Positions 38,574 through 46,975 of a stretch of DNA of 64,000 nucleotides are shown in pieces. Both the position numbers and the translations under genes were made by a program. Numbering within the stretch: the first letter of the stretch is position 1; each line of letters opens with the position of its first letter. The notes beneath the pieces are model-generated. The model made no database searches and was not told where the DNA came from. It was given only the letters and a program-made list of their open reading frames with translations. The stretch is taken from NCBI GenBank assembly GCA_014656015.1, contig BNBP01000029.1, positions 1-64,000 of the forward strand, given 5' to 3'. The DNA is from Streptomyces griseoaurantiacus (GTDB lineage: Bacteria; Actinomycetota; Actinomycetes; Streptomycetales; Streptomycetaceae).

Positions 38574-40946
38574 TCACTCCGTCCGCAGGCCCTCCGGGCG
38601 CATCAGCCGCAGCAGCGCCGGCAGACTCAGCACCGTCACCGTGAGGACGACCGCCGCCCCGACGCCCGTCATGGACAGCACGCTTCCCCAGTAGATCTGC
38701 ACCGGCACCTGGGACATCTTCTGCAGCACCGCGCCCAGGGTCAGCCCGACCACGGAGGCGAGCACCAGGCCCAGCGCGATGGGGATCGCCGACTGCCACA
38801 GCACCGACAGGCTCAGGGTCCGCCGCCGGGTGCCGAAGGCGACAAGAGCCGACAGCAGCCGCTTGCGCTCCCGGAGCTGTTCGAGCTGCGAGACCAGCAG
38901 GCTCGCCCCGATCAGCGCCAGCACGCAGGTCGCCCCGATGAACAGGCCGGTGCGGATGGCCTCGTACTGGTCGGAGGTCTTTTCCGACACCCAGGTCCAG
39001 GCGTCGGAGAACGGGTCCAGCGCGGCGGCGGTGTTCCGCACGTGCTCGGTGGCGTCCGGCACCGCGTGGTCCAGCCGGACGTACACCCGGCCGGACATCT
39101 GGGGCAGGGCCGCGGCGGGCGCGGCCGAGGGGGTGACCAGCAGACCCCAGATCTCGTTCTGCAGCGCGTCGTGCCGCTGCTTGACCACCGGCAGCCTGTC
39201 CGGCACCTTCCAGACCACCTCGGCACCCTTCGGCGAACCGCTGAAGGACGGGTCGACGTACAGCTGGAGGCCGGGCTTGAGCAGCTGGTCCACCTCGTCC
39301 CCGGGGCCCTGGCCCGGATCGGAGGGGGCCGGCAGGGCGAAGGCGTCCCCGTCGTGGCAGGAGGGCAGATCGGCGATCTCGCGCAGGGAGGCGCAGGTGC
39401 CGACGGTGATGTCGGAGGAGAGCTCGGGATCCTTGCGCCGTTCGGAGACGCTGTCGACGGACAGCGCCACGGCGGCCGCCACGCCCTTGGTCCGCTGGAA
39501 CCGCTCCTCGACCTTGCCGGCCACCAGGTCGGCCTTGCCCGGGGCCGTCATGTCGACCTCCATCTGGGCGCGGCTCGGGTCCCGGCCGGTGTCCTGGGTG
39601 AAGTCGTCCTGGACGCCGGTGAACAGCATCTGCAGGGCGATGGCCCCGGCCACCGCGACCGCGATCCCGTTGACCATGCGGGCCGCCGTGCCGCTGCTCA
39701 ACTGCAGCCGGCGCACGGCGAGCTGCCAGGCCACACCGCCCGAGTCGAGCCGTCCGACGACCGTCTCCACGATCCAGGGCAGCAGCGCGGTCACCCCGAC
39801 CAGCAGCAGCAGGACACCGCCGACCACCAGGTACTCGTTGAAGTCCCCGTTCTCGTTGCCCTTGCCGATCATCGGGGAGAGCATCGCCAGACCGGCCACC
39901 GGCAGCAGCAGCCGCCACCACAGCCGGCGCCGGGCGGGCCGCGCGGTGCGCACCACGCCGAGCGGTTCGATGACGACGCCGCGCAGTGCGAACAGCGTCA
40001 CCAGGACCGCGGCCGCGGGCACCGCGAGGGCGACCAGGAGGGCGAGCAGCGGGGAGGGCGTCAGATAGCTCGGGAAGACGCTGATGCCGAACAGGTCGAC
40101 CGAGCCCACGAGTTCCCGGCCGAGCAGGAAGAAACCGGTGCCGAACACCAGCCCGAGCACGGAGCCGGCCAGCGCCTCGCCGGCCGCGATCCGGCGCGTC
40201 ATGCCGCCGTCGGAGCCGACCAGCCGCAGTGCCGCGAGCCGCCGGTCCCGCCGCTCGCCGCCGAACCGCACCGCCGCCGCGATGAAGACGGCGACCGGCA
40301 TCAGCAGCACCACGAAGATGACCAGGATGAGCAGCAGCAGGACCGGGGGCAGGCCCTCGTCGTCCTGCGCCTCCCCGACGTCGCCGTACTGCTTGATACG
40401 GGCCACCCTGCCGTCGCTGCCGACGTGCCGTGCGATGTCGTCGGAGTAGGCGTAGTAGGCGAGTTCGCGCGGACCCATGAGGCCCGAGTCGCCGATCGTG
40501 CCGGCCGTGCGGTACGGCAGCCGCTCGCGCAGCAGGGCGCCGTCCTTCGACGCCAGCAGCTTCTTCAGCCCGGGGGAGACGTACATCTCGCCCTGCTTCG
40601 GCAGGCTGTGCAGACCGGGCGGCACCGGTGCCTCGGGGCCCTCGGGCTGCAGCAGCCGGCCGCGGACCTCCTCGTCGTGGTAGCTGGTGTCGACGTGCGC
40701 CGAGACCAGGGTGTCCTCGCCGCGCGGGATGTCCTTCCTCGAGCTGAACGTGAAGTCCGTCCGGGCGTCGTCGCGGTCGTGCCGCTTGCCGATGACGCTG
40801 GGCAGCGCGGTGGTGAGCAGCAGCAGCGCCACTCCGAGCCCCACGCCGACGGCCGTGAGCACGGTCCGTACCCAGCCCTCGCGGCCGCCGGTGACGGCGA
40901 AGCGGGCGCCCAGGGAGAGGTCGCGGGCCCAGGTGCGCGCGCTCAT
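38574..40946 (-). CDS. FtsX/MacB-type ABC transporter permease
   Basis: This is a 790-residue permease with two FtsX modules. An N-terminal helix (VLTAVGVGLGVALLLLTTAL) is followed by a large extracellular domain and helices near residues 205-330 and 345-410. A second extracellular domain (residues about 440-660) and C-terminal helices (GLFIGATCVLALIGASLLVSQL, SVVGLTLGAVL, VVLTVTVLSLPALLRL) complete it. It overlaps the ATPase gene by 4 nt (ATGA). With the PadR regulator this forms a three-gene export or signalling cassette. The substrate is unknown. Confidence 0.9.
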   Translation of the reverse strand: MSARTWARDLSLGARFAVTGGREGWVRTVLTAVGVGLGVALLLLTTALPSVIGKRHDRDDARTDFTFSSRKDIPRGEDTLVSAHVDTSYHDEEVRGRLLQPEGPEAPVPPGLHSLPKQGEMYVSPGLKKLLASKDGALLRERLPYRTAGTIGDSGLMGPRELAYYAYSDDIARHVGSDGRVARIKQYGDVGEAQDDEGLPPVLLLLILVIFVVLLMPVAVFIAAAVRFGGERRDRRLAALRLVGSDGGMTRRIAAGEALAGSVLGLVFGTGFFLLGRELVGSVDLFGISVFPSYLTPSPLLALLVALAVPAAAVLVTLFALRGVVIEPLGVVRTARPARRRLWWRLLLPVAGLAMLSPMIGKGNENGDFNEYLVVGGVLLLLVGVTALLPWIVETVVGRLDSGGVAWQLAVRRLQLSSGTAARMVNGIAVAVAGAIALQMLFTGVQDDFTQDTGRDPSRAQMEVDMTAPGKADLVAGKVEERFQRTKGVAAAVALSVDSVSERRKDPELSSDITVGTCASLREIADLPSCHDGDAFALPAPSDPGQGPGDEVDQLLKPGLQLYVDPSFSGSPKGAEVVWKVPDRLPVVKQRHDALQNEIWGLLVTPSAAPAAALPQMSGRVYVRLDHAVPDATEHVRNTAAALDPFSDAWTWVSEKTSDQYEAIRTGLFIGATCVLALIGASLLVSQLEQLRERKRLLSALVAFGTRRRTLSLSVLWQSAIPIALGLVLASVVGLTLGAVLQKMSQVPVQIYWGSVLSMTGVGAAVVLTVTVLSLPALLRLMRPEGLRTE

Positions 40947-41632
40947 ACGGCGCGCTCCATGTCCCGCGACTTCCCGTCCCGTACGACGATCTCGCGGTCG
41001 GAGTAGGCCGCCACCCGTGCCTCGTGCGTCACCAGCACCACGGCGGCGTTGGTGGACCGGGCGGCCTCGGTGAGCAGCTCCATCACCCGCTCGCCGTTGA
41101 GGGAGTCCAGGGCGCCGGTCGGCTCGTCGGCGAACAGCACGCGCGGCCCGGTGACCAGCGCGCGGGCCACCGCGACCCGCTGGCCCTGGCCGCCGGAGAC
41201 CTCGCCGGGGCGCTTCTTGCTCAGGTCGTCGACCTCGAGCCGCTGCATCCAGCCGAGGGCGGCCCGCTCGGCCTCCTTGCGGGAGGTGCCGTTGAGCCGC
41301 AGCGGCAGCGCGACGTTCTCCACGCAGGTCAGCTCCGGCACCAGCTGCCCGAACTGGAAGACGAAGCCGAACTCGGAGCGGCGCAGCGCGCTGCGCTGGG
41401 CGTCGCTCATCGTGGCGAGCTCGGCCCCGTTGTACGTGATCGAGCCGGAGTCGGGCGGCACGATGCCGGCCAGGCAGTGCAGCAGCGTGGACTTGCCGGA
41501 GCCGGAGGGACCCATGACGGCGACGACCTCGCCGGGGTGGATCGAGAAGTGCGCGCCGTCGAGGGCCATCGTGGGGCCGTAGGCCTTGCGCAGCTCCTCG
41601 GCCGCGAGCAGGGAGCCGGAGGGAGGGGTCAT
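40943..41632 (-). CDS. ABC transporter ATP-binding protein (LolD/MacB type)
   Basis: This is a 229-residue ATPase. Walker A is GPSGSGKSTLL, the Q-loop region FVFQFGQLVPELT, the signature VSGGQGQR, Walker B VLFADEPTGALD and the switch His VLVTHEA. This subgroup works with FtsX-type permeases. It overlaps the PadR stop at its start and the permease start at its end, both as ATGA, so the three genes are tightly coupled. Confidence 0.95.
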   Translation of the reverse strand: MTPPSGSLLAAEELRKAYGPTMALDGAHFSIHPGEVVAVMGPSGSGKSTLLHCLAGIVPPDSGSITYNGAELATMSDAQRSALRRSEFGFVFQFGQLVPELTCVENVALPLRLNGTSRKEAERAALGWMQRLEVDDLSKKRPGEVSGGQGQRVAVARALVTGPRVLFADEPTGALDSLNGERVMELLTEAARSTNAAVVLVTHEARVAAYSDREIVVRDGKSRDMERAV

Positions 41633-42153
41633 CGGGTCACCGCCTGGGCGAGTTTGTCGAGGCGCGCGGCGGTGAGTTCCAGCCACCGCAGGTCGGCCTC
41701 GAGATGGAAGAGGGCGTGGTCGCAGATGAGCTGGTCGGCGAGGTCGCCGTGGCGCTTGCGGTCGGTGAGGATCCGCATCATGCGCAGGTGCTCGGAGCGC
41801 TGGGTGTCCAGGATGTCGGCGGCGTCCCGGTGCGTGAGCAGCGCGAGGACGACCTTGGTGTAGAGCACCGACTGGAGGTACGGCTCGGGCTTCTCCGGGG
41901 TGGCGAGCCACTGGTGGACGTCGGTGACGCCCGCCTCGGTGATGGCGTACCGCTTGCGGTCGGGACCGCCGCCCGCCTCGATGCCGTCGACCTCGACCAG
42001 CCCGTTCTTCAGCAGCCGGGACATCGTCGAGTAGACCTGGCCGTAGTGCAGGGGCCGGTCGTGACCGAACTTCTCGTCAAAGGCCCGCTTGAGGTCGTAA
42101 CCGTGGCGGGGGCCGGACTCCAGGAGTCCGAGCAGCGTGTGACCGATGGACAT
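41629..42153 (-). CDS. PadR-family transcriptional regulator
   Basis: This is a 174-residue protein. The PadR winged helix covers TLLGLLESGPRHGYDLKRAFD and YGQVYSTMSRLLKNGLVEVD (core GQVYSTMSRLLKNGLV), followed by a C-terminal helical dimerisation domain (VTDVHQWLATPEKPEPY onward). ATG 42153 begins the conserved sequence, with an upstream ATG as an alternative. It is the first gene of the cassette and probably represses it through the GTATAC repeats just upstream. Confidence 0.92.
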   Translation of the reverse strand: MSIGHTLLGLLESGPRHGYDLKRAFDEKFGHDRPLHYGQVYSTMSRLLKNGLVEVDGIEAGGGPDRKRYAITEAGVTDVHQWLATPEKPEPYLQSVLYTKVVLALLTHRDAADILDTQRSEHLRMMRILTDRKRHGDLADQLICDHALFHLEADLRWLELTAARLDKLAQAVTR

Positions 42154-42174
42154 GCCGAGCACTGTACACACGAT

Positions 42175-42193
42175 GTATACCTCTGGTGTATAC
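42175..42193. promoter_or_regulatory. GTATAC repeats, candidate PadR operator
   Basis: Two self-complementary GTATAC hexamers (42175-42180 and 42188-42193) are spaced by 7 nt, 22 nt upstream of the PadR start, with a related GTACAC nearby (42164-42169). They overlap the expected promoter. AT-rich sites of this type are usual for PadR autoregulation. Confidence 0.6.
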
Positions 42194-42286
42194 GCCGGGT
42201 GCGCAGGTCATGAGCATGCGGTGAGGGGGTCCAGGTGGGGAGGGACTGTCACAGTTCGGTGACAGGCGTTTTCGGCCAGGGCGGCG

Positions 42287-42550
42287 CTACTCCGGGGACG
42301 CCCCCGGACCCTGGGAGTCGTCCTTCGCCGGACGGCCCCGGGGCCGCATGGGCCCCGCCCCGCGCGGCAGCCGGCCGGCCTCGCCGAGCGCCCTGCGGAG
42401 CAGGAACTCGATCTGCGCGTTGGCGGACCGCAGCTCGTCCCCCGCCCAGCGCGCGAGCGCCTCGTACACGAGCGGATCCAGCCGCAGCAGCACCTGCTTG
42501 CGCTGCTGCGGCTTCCGCGGACGCTCCGCGTCCCCGGCGGAGGCGTTCAC
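42287..42550 (-). CDS. ribbon-helix-helix-like small protein
   Basis: This is an 87-residue protein. The central part QVLLRLDPLVYEALARWAGDELRSANAQIEFLLRRAL (core LRLDPLVYEALARWA) has the beta strand plus two-helix pattern of an Arc/MetJ-type RHH domain. The C-terminal tail is basic and Pro/Gly-rich. GTG 42550 overlaps the SPFH stop (GTGA). Such RHH proteins often sit beside SPFH genes in actinomycetes. It may bind DNA or regulate its neighbour. Confidence 0.75.
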   Translation of the reverse strand: MNASAGDAERPRKPQQRKQVLLRLDPLVYEALARWAGDELRSANAQIEFLLRRALGEAGRLPRGAGPMRPRGRPAKDDSQGPGASPE

Positions 42551-43554
42551 TGGTACAGGGACCCCGTGTTCAGCACGGGCTGCGGTGCCCGGTCCCCGCA
42601 CAGCACGACCATCAGGTTCGACACCATCGCCGCCTTCCGCTCCTCGTCCAGCTCCACGATGTCCTGCTCGGCGATGCGGGCCAGCGCCGCCTCGACCATG
42701 CCGACCGCGCCGTCCACGATCTGCCGCCGGGCCGCCACGACCGCGCCCGCCTGCTGCCGCTGGAGCATCGCGGAGGCGATCTCGGGAGCGTACGCGAGGT
42801 GGGTGAAGCGGGACTCGACGATCTGCACACCGGCCGCCTCCACCCGCGCGTGCAGCTCGACGGCGAGCTTCTCGGTGATCTCCTCGGCGTTGCCCCGCAG
42901 GGAGAGGCCGCCCTCGTCGTGGGCGTCGTAGGGGTACTCGATGGCGATGTGGCGGACGGCGGCCTCGGTCTGCGTGGCGACGAACTCCACGTAGTTGTCC
43001 ACCTCGAAGGAGGCCTGTGCGGTGTCGCGGACCTTCCAGACCACGACCGCGGCCAGCTCGATCGGGTTGCCGTAGGCGTCGTTCACCTTCAGGACGGCCG
43101 TCTCGTGGTTGCGCACCCGGGTGGAGATCTTGCGGCGCGAGGTGAAGGGGTTGACCCAGCGCAGGCCGTCGTCCCGGATCGTGCCCCGGTACCGGCCGAA
43201 GAGCTGGACCACGCGGGCCTCGCCCGGCGCGACCATGTTGAGCCCGCGCATGGCGACGAGCGCCGAGATGCCGATCAGGATGCCGAGGACGATGAGCACC
43301 GCCTTGACCCCGACCGAGGTGAGGGCGGCGGCGGTCGCGAACAGGCCGATCGCGATCAGCAGTCCCACGAGGCCGAGCAGCAGCGCGAGTCCGCCGCCGA
43401 TGCTGTGGGCGGGGAACTCGCGCACGGCGGGCGCGGGCATCTCGGGGACGTCGGGCGTACCCGCGGCGGGCGCGGGCGCCCCGGCCCCGGACGGGTCCGG
43501 GGTGGGTGTGCCGGACGCGGACGGGTCGTGGGCGGACGGGTCGTGAGTGGACAT
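42547..43554 (-). CDS. SPFH/Band 7 domain membrane protein
   Basis: This is a 335-residue protein. The first 45 residues are Pro/Asp/Ser-rich, then two hydrophobic helices follow (GGLALLLGLVGLLIAIGLF, VLIVLGILIGISALVAM). The band 7 domain (APGEARVVQLFGRYRGTIRDDGLRWVNPF, core GEARVVQLFGRY) and a C-terminal helical oligomerisation region (LQRQQAGAVVAARRQIVDG) complete it. SPFH proteins form membrane scaffolds. ATG 43554 has GGGGG upstream. It is coupled to the RHH gene. Confidence 0.9.
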   Translation of the reverse strand: MSTHDPSAHDPSASGTPTPDPSGAGAPAPAAGTPDVPEMPAPAVREFPAHSIGGGLALLLGLVGLLIAIGLFATAAALTSVGVKAVLIVLGILIGISALVAMRGLNMVAPGEARVVQLFGRYRGTIRDDGLRWVNPFTSRRKISTRVRNHETAVLKVNDAYGNPIELAAVVVWKVRDTAQASFEVDNYVEFVATQTEAAVRHIAIEYPYDAHDEGGLSLRGNAEEITEKLAVELHARVEAAGVQIVESRFTHLAYAPEIASAMLQRQQAGAVVAARRQIVDGAVGMVEAALARIAEQDIVELDEERKAAMVSNLMVVLCGDRAPQPVLNTGSLYQ

Positions 43555-43602
43555 GTGAGGGCCCCCGTTCACAGAGCAATCGTTTCTCTTCGCTATCTAG
43601 CT

Positions 43603-43616
43603 AAGTGATATCACTT
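43603..43616. promoter_or_regulatory. 14-bp perfect palindrome upstream of the SPFH gene
   Basis: AAGTGATATCACTT lies 48 nt before the SPFH start in an unusually AT-rich patch (43580-43620) that also holds TAGCTAGATAG on the minus strand, a plausible -10 area. It is a candidate operator for an unknown regulator. Confidence 0.55.
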
Positions 43617-43740
43617 TACCCGCCAGGGCAACCCTTCAGCCGCGCGCGCCGTCGATTTCTTCGGACGGGTGCTGATTGTCACGTCCGTTTAGGGGCGGTA
43701 GGGCGGTTTTTGCCGCACTGGCGTCACAACGGGCGGTGTT

Positions 43741-43753
43741 AGCTTTCAAAGCT
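43741..43753. promoter_or_regulatory. 13-bp palindrome in the PBP promoter region
   Basis: AGCTTT-C-AAAGCT is a perfect palindrome 55 nt before the penicillin-binding protein start. It is AT-rich against a GC-rich background, so it could be an operator. Confidence 0.4.
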
Positions 43754-43808
43754 GACTTGTGCGACGCACCTGCGTGACCGACGAGAGCGAAGCGGAGCGG
43801 ATCTACTC

Positions 43809-46226
43809 ATGGGACGAGCGGAAGAGAGACGAGCGCGGCAGCGCGGCGGCCGCCGCGCGGCTCCCCCGAACCGCTCGGCACAGGCCGGTGAGGCCACGTC
43901 GCCGTCCGCGGCGGACTCCACCGCCGACGCGACGGCGGGTCAGGGCCGGGCGGCCGCCCGCCGGGCCGCCAAGGGCCGGGGGAAGGGCGGCAGGGCCGCC
44001 AAGAACGCCGGGAAGGGCCGCATACGCCGCCTGTTCACCTGGAAGAAGGTCCTCGGCACGTTCCTCGGTGTCTGCCTGCTCGGCATCGGCGCCTTCGTCG
44101 TGATGTACATGATGATCAAGATTCCGGAGGGGAACGCCGCCGCCCAGCTCCAGAGCAACATCTACAAGTACAGCGACGGCAAGATGCTCACCCGCAAGGG
44201 CGAGGTCAACCGCGAGGAGGTCGACCTCGCGGACATCCCCAAGCCGGTGCAGAAGACCTTCGTCGCCGCCGAGAACAAGAGCTTCTACAACGACAACGGC
44301 GTCGACTTCAGGGGCACCGCCCGCGGTCTGCTCAACACCCTCTCCGGCAAGGGCGCCCAAGGCGGCTCGACCATCACCCAGCAGTACGTCAAGAACTACT
44401 ACCTGACGCAGGACCAGACGGTCACCCGCAAGCTCAAGGAACTGGTCATCTCGCTGAAGCTGGACCGGGAGAAGTCCAAGGACTACATCCTCGCCGGCTA
44501 CATCAACACCAGTTACTACGGCCGCGGCGCCTACGGCATCCAGGCCGCCGCGCAGGCGTACTACCGCGTCGACGCCAAGGACCTGAGCGTCCCGCAGGGC
44601 GCCTACCTCGCCGCGCTGCTCCAGGCGCCGAGCCAGTACGACTGGGCGGTGGCCACGGACACCGGGAAAAAGCTGGTCAAGGCCCGCTGGAACTACGTCC
44701 TCGACAACATGGTCGAGGAGCACTGGCTCGACGCCTCGAAGCGGGCCGACATGACGTTCCCGGTGCCGAAGGACCCCAAGGCCGCTCCCGGCATGGAGGG
44801 GCAGACCGGCTATCTGGTGAACCTCGCCAACGCGCAGCTCGAGCGGCAGCTCATGAAGGAGCAGAACCTCACCCAGTCCGAGGCGGCGGCGAAGGTCGAG
44901 AACCAGGGCTGGACCATCACCCTGAACATCGACAGCAAGAAGCAGGCGGAGCTGGAGAAGGCGGTCAAGTCGCAGCTCACCAGCAAGCTGGACAAGAAGA
45001 AGCGCAAGGTCGACGCGGACATCCAGGCCGGCGCGGTGTCCGTCGACCCGAAGACCGGCAAGATCCTCGCGCTGTACGGCGGCATCGACTACGTCAAGCA
45101 CTTCACCAACAACGCGACCCGCACGGACTACCAGCCCGCCTCCACCTTCAAGCCCGTGATCCTGGCCGCGGCCCTGGACCAGGGTGCGAAGACGCAGGAC
45201 GGCAAGGACATCAACTCCAACACGATCTACGACGGCACCAGCAAGCGGCCCGTCGTGGGCAGTGACATCGCCTTCGCCCCGGAGAACGAGGACGACCACG
45301 ACTACGGCGACATCACCGTGCAGACGGCGATGAACCAGTCCGTCAACTCGGTCTTCGCGCAGATGGGTGTCGACGTCGGCATGGACAACGTGCTGAAGAC
45401 GGCGGGCGACCTGGGCATGGACACCGAGGGGCTGAAGGCGGTGCCCGCGCAGACCCTGGGCTCGATGGGCGCGAGCCCGCTCGCCATGGCCGGCGTCTAC
45501 GCGACGCTCGACAACCACGGCAAGAAGGTCACCCCGTCGATCCTGAAGTCCGTGGAGCACAAGGACCAGGTGATCGACCTGCCGGACCCGATCGGCGGGC
45601 AGGTGATCAGCAAGGTGGCGGCCGACACGGTCACCTCCGTACTGACCGGCGTGGTCGACGACGGTACGGCCCGCACCTCCGTGCGCGACAACCCCAAGCG
45701 CAACGGCCAGCAGGTGGCGGGCAAGACGGGTACCTCCGACAACAACAAGTCGGCCTGGTTCACCGGCTACACGCCCGGCCTGGTCACCTCCGTCGGGCTG
45801 TTCGGCGAGAGCGCCAAGAACCACAGCCAGGTGGAGATGTACGGGGCGGGCGGCCTGCCGCGCGTCAACGGCGGTGGCTTCCCGGCGCAGATCTGGGCGA
45901 CGTACATGTTCAACGCGATCGACGAGGTCACCAAGTTCGACCTGGACACCAAGGAGGGTGCGGCGGTCGAGAAGACGAACTCGCCCTCGATGAGCAACAC
46001 GCCGTCCCACACCCCGTCGAACACCGCGTCGAGCGAGCCGCCCGAATCCGAGTCCCCGGACTCGAGCACGAGTCCGCCGGAGGGTGGCGACCAGAGCTCC
46101 AAGCCCCCCGTCTCCAGTTCGCCCCCCGCCAGCCCCAGCAACACGGCCTCGAACGAGGACGACGACGAGGGCCAGGACGGCGGAGGCCGCGGCGGCTTCT
46201 TCGGCGGCCCCGACGGCGGCAACTGA
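43809..46226 (+). CDS. bifunctional penicillin-binding protein (GT51 transglycosylase plus transpeptidase)
   Basis: This is an 805-residue class A PBP. A basic cytoplasmic tail (about 75 residues) is followed by a transmembrane helix (VLGTFLGVCLLGIGAFVVMY). The GT51 domain has the catalytic Glu in FVAAENKSFY and the GGSTITQQYVKN motif. The transpeptidase has PASTFKPV (SxxK), SVN (in NQSVNSVF) and GKTGTS. The C-terminal tail is Ser/Pro/Glu-rich and ends in a Gly stretch. It polymerises and cross-links peptidoglycan outside the membrane. ATG 43809 has only a weak GGAG upstream. Confidence 0.95.
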   Translation: MGRAEERRARQRGGRRAAPPNRSAQAGEATSPSAADSTADATAGQGRAAARRAAKGRGKGGRAAKNAGKGRIRRLFTWKKVLGTFLGVCLLGIGAFVVMYMMIKIPEGNAAAQLQSNIYKYSDGKMLTRKGEVNREEVDLADIPKPVQKTFVAAENKSFYNDNGVDFRGTARGLLNTLSGKGAQGGSTITQQYVKNYYLTQDQTVTRKLKELVISLKLDREKSKDYILAGYINTSYYGRGAYGIQAAAQAYYRVDAKDLSVPQGAYLAALLQAPSQYDWAVATDTGKKLVKARWNYVLDNMVEEHWLDASKRADMTFPVPKDPKAAPGMEGQTGYLVNLANAQLERQLMKEQNLTQSEAAAKVENQGWTITLNIDSKKQAELEKAVKSQLTSKLDKKKRKVDADIQAGAVSVDPKTGKILALYGGIDYVKHFTNNATRTDYQPASTFKPVILAAALDQGAKTQDGKDINSNTIYDGTSKRPVVGSDIAFAPENEDDHDYGDITVQTAMNQSVNSVFAQMGVDVGMDNVLKTAGDLGMDTEGLKAVPAQTLGSMGASPLAMAGVYATLDNHGKKVTPSILKSVEHKDQVIDLPDPIGGQVISKVAADTVTSVLTGVVDDGTARTSVRDNPKRNGQQVAGKTGTSDNNKSAWFTGYTPGLVTSVGLFGESAKNHSQVEMYGAGGLPRVNGGGFPAQIWATYMFNAIDEVTKFDLDTKEGAAVEKTNSPSMSNTPSHTPSNTASSEPPESESPDSSTSPPEGGDQSSKPPVSSSPPASPSNTASNEDDDEGQDGGGRGGFFGGPDGGN

Positions 46227-46230
46227 GAAA

Positions 46231-46272
46231 CGCCGGTTCCCCGCGCCCCGTGAAGGGCGCGGGGAACCGGCG
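46231..46272. terminator. strong bidirectional terminator
   Basis: CGCCGGTTCCCCGCGCCC (46231-46248) and its exact complement (46255-46272) form an 18-bp perfect stem with loop CGTGAA, between the convergent PBP and TetR genes. Confidence 0.85.
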
Positions 46273-46297
46273 TCTCCGCCCGGGGTACCCGGGAGGT

Positions 46298-46879
46298 CTA
46301 CGGTGTGGGCGCGGTGAGGTACCGCTGGAGGGTGGGCCCGAGCCAGTCCACGATCTCCTCGTGGCCGAGGGCCACGCTCGCCGGGAACCGCAGCACATAG
46401 CGCGTCAGCGCGAGCCCCAGTACCGTCGAGGCGCACAGGGCCGCCCGGGCGGCCGCCTGTTCGGGATCGGGTCCCACCCGGCGGGCCAGCGGGATCAACT
46501 GCTCGCGCAGCACGACCTGCATGCGCTCGGCGGCGGCCGTGTCGGTGGCGCCGACCCGCATCAGCGCGGTGAACTCCTCGTTCTCCTCCCACAGGGTGAG
46601 GAAGTGGCGCACCAGCGTGCGGCCGATCTCCTCGGGGGAGTCGAAGGTCATACCGGGCAGCCCGGGGTCGATCGCGACGGCCGCCGCGAACAGGCCGGCC
46701 TTGTTGCCGTAGTAGCGCATCACCATCGAGGGGTCGATCCGCGCGTCACGCGCGATGGCCCGGATGGTGGCCTTCTCGTAGCCGTCCGCGGCGAACCGCT
46801 CGCGGGCCGCGGCGAGGATCGTGGCCCGGGTGGCGTCGGAACGCCGTGCGGCCTGCGGGTTCTCGGTGGTGCCGGTCAT
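46298..46879 (-). CDS. TetR-family transcriptional regulator
   Basis: This is a 193-residue protein. The HTH is ATIRAIARDARIDPSMVMRYYGNKAGLF (core RIDPSMVMRYYGNK), followed by a helical ligand-binding domain (EEIGRTLVRHFLTLWEENEE). ATG 46879 has no clear ribosome-binding site but is preceded on the minus strand by TTGGCC repeats, so the message may be leaderless and autoregulated. The neighbouring target is unclear. Confidence 0.9.
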   Translation of the reverse strand: MTGTTENPQAARRSDATRATILAAARERFAADGYEKATIRAIARDARIDPSMVMRYYGNKAGLFAAAVAIDPGLPGMTFDSPEEIGRTLVRHFLTLWEENEEFTALMRVGATDTAAAERMQVVLREQLIPLARRVGPDPEQAAARAALCASTVLGLALTRYVLRFPASVALGHEEIVDWLGPTLQRYLTAPTP

Positions 46880-46975
46880 GCGGCCAACTTAGGCCAACGC
46901 GTGTTGACAGTCCAGGGCGCGGCCGCGCCACGGGGTCGCCCGCCCCGTCGCGCGGCCCGGCCGCTCCTCGTTCCG

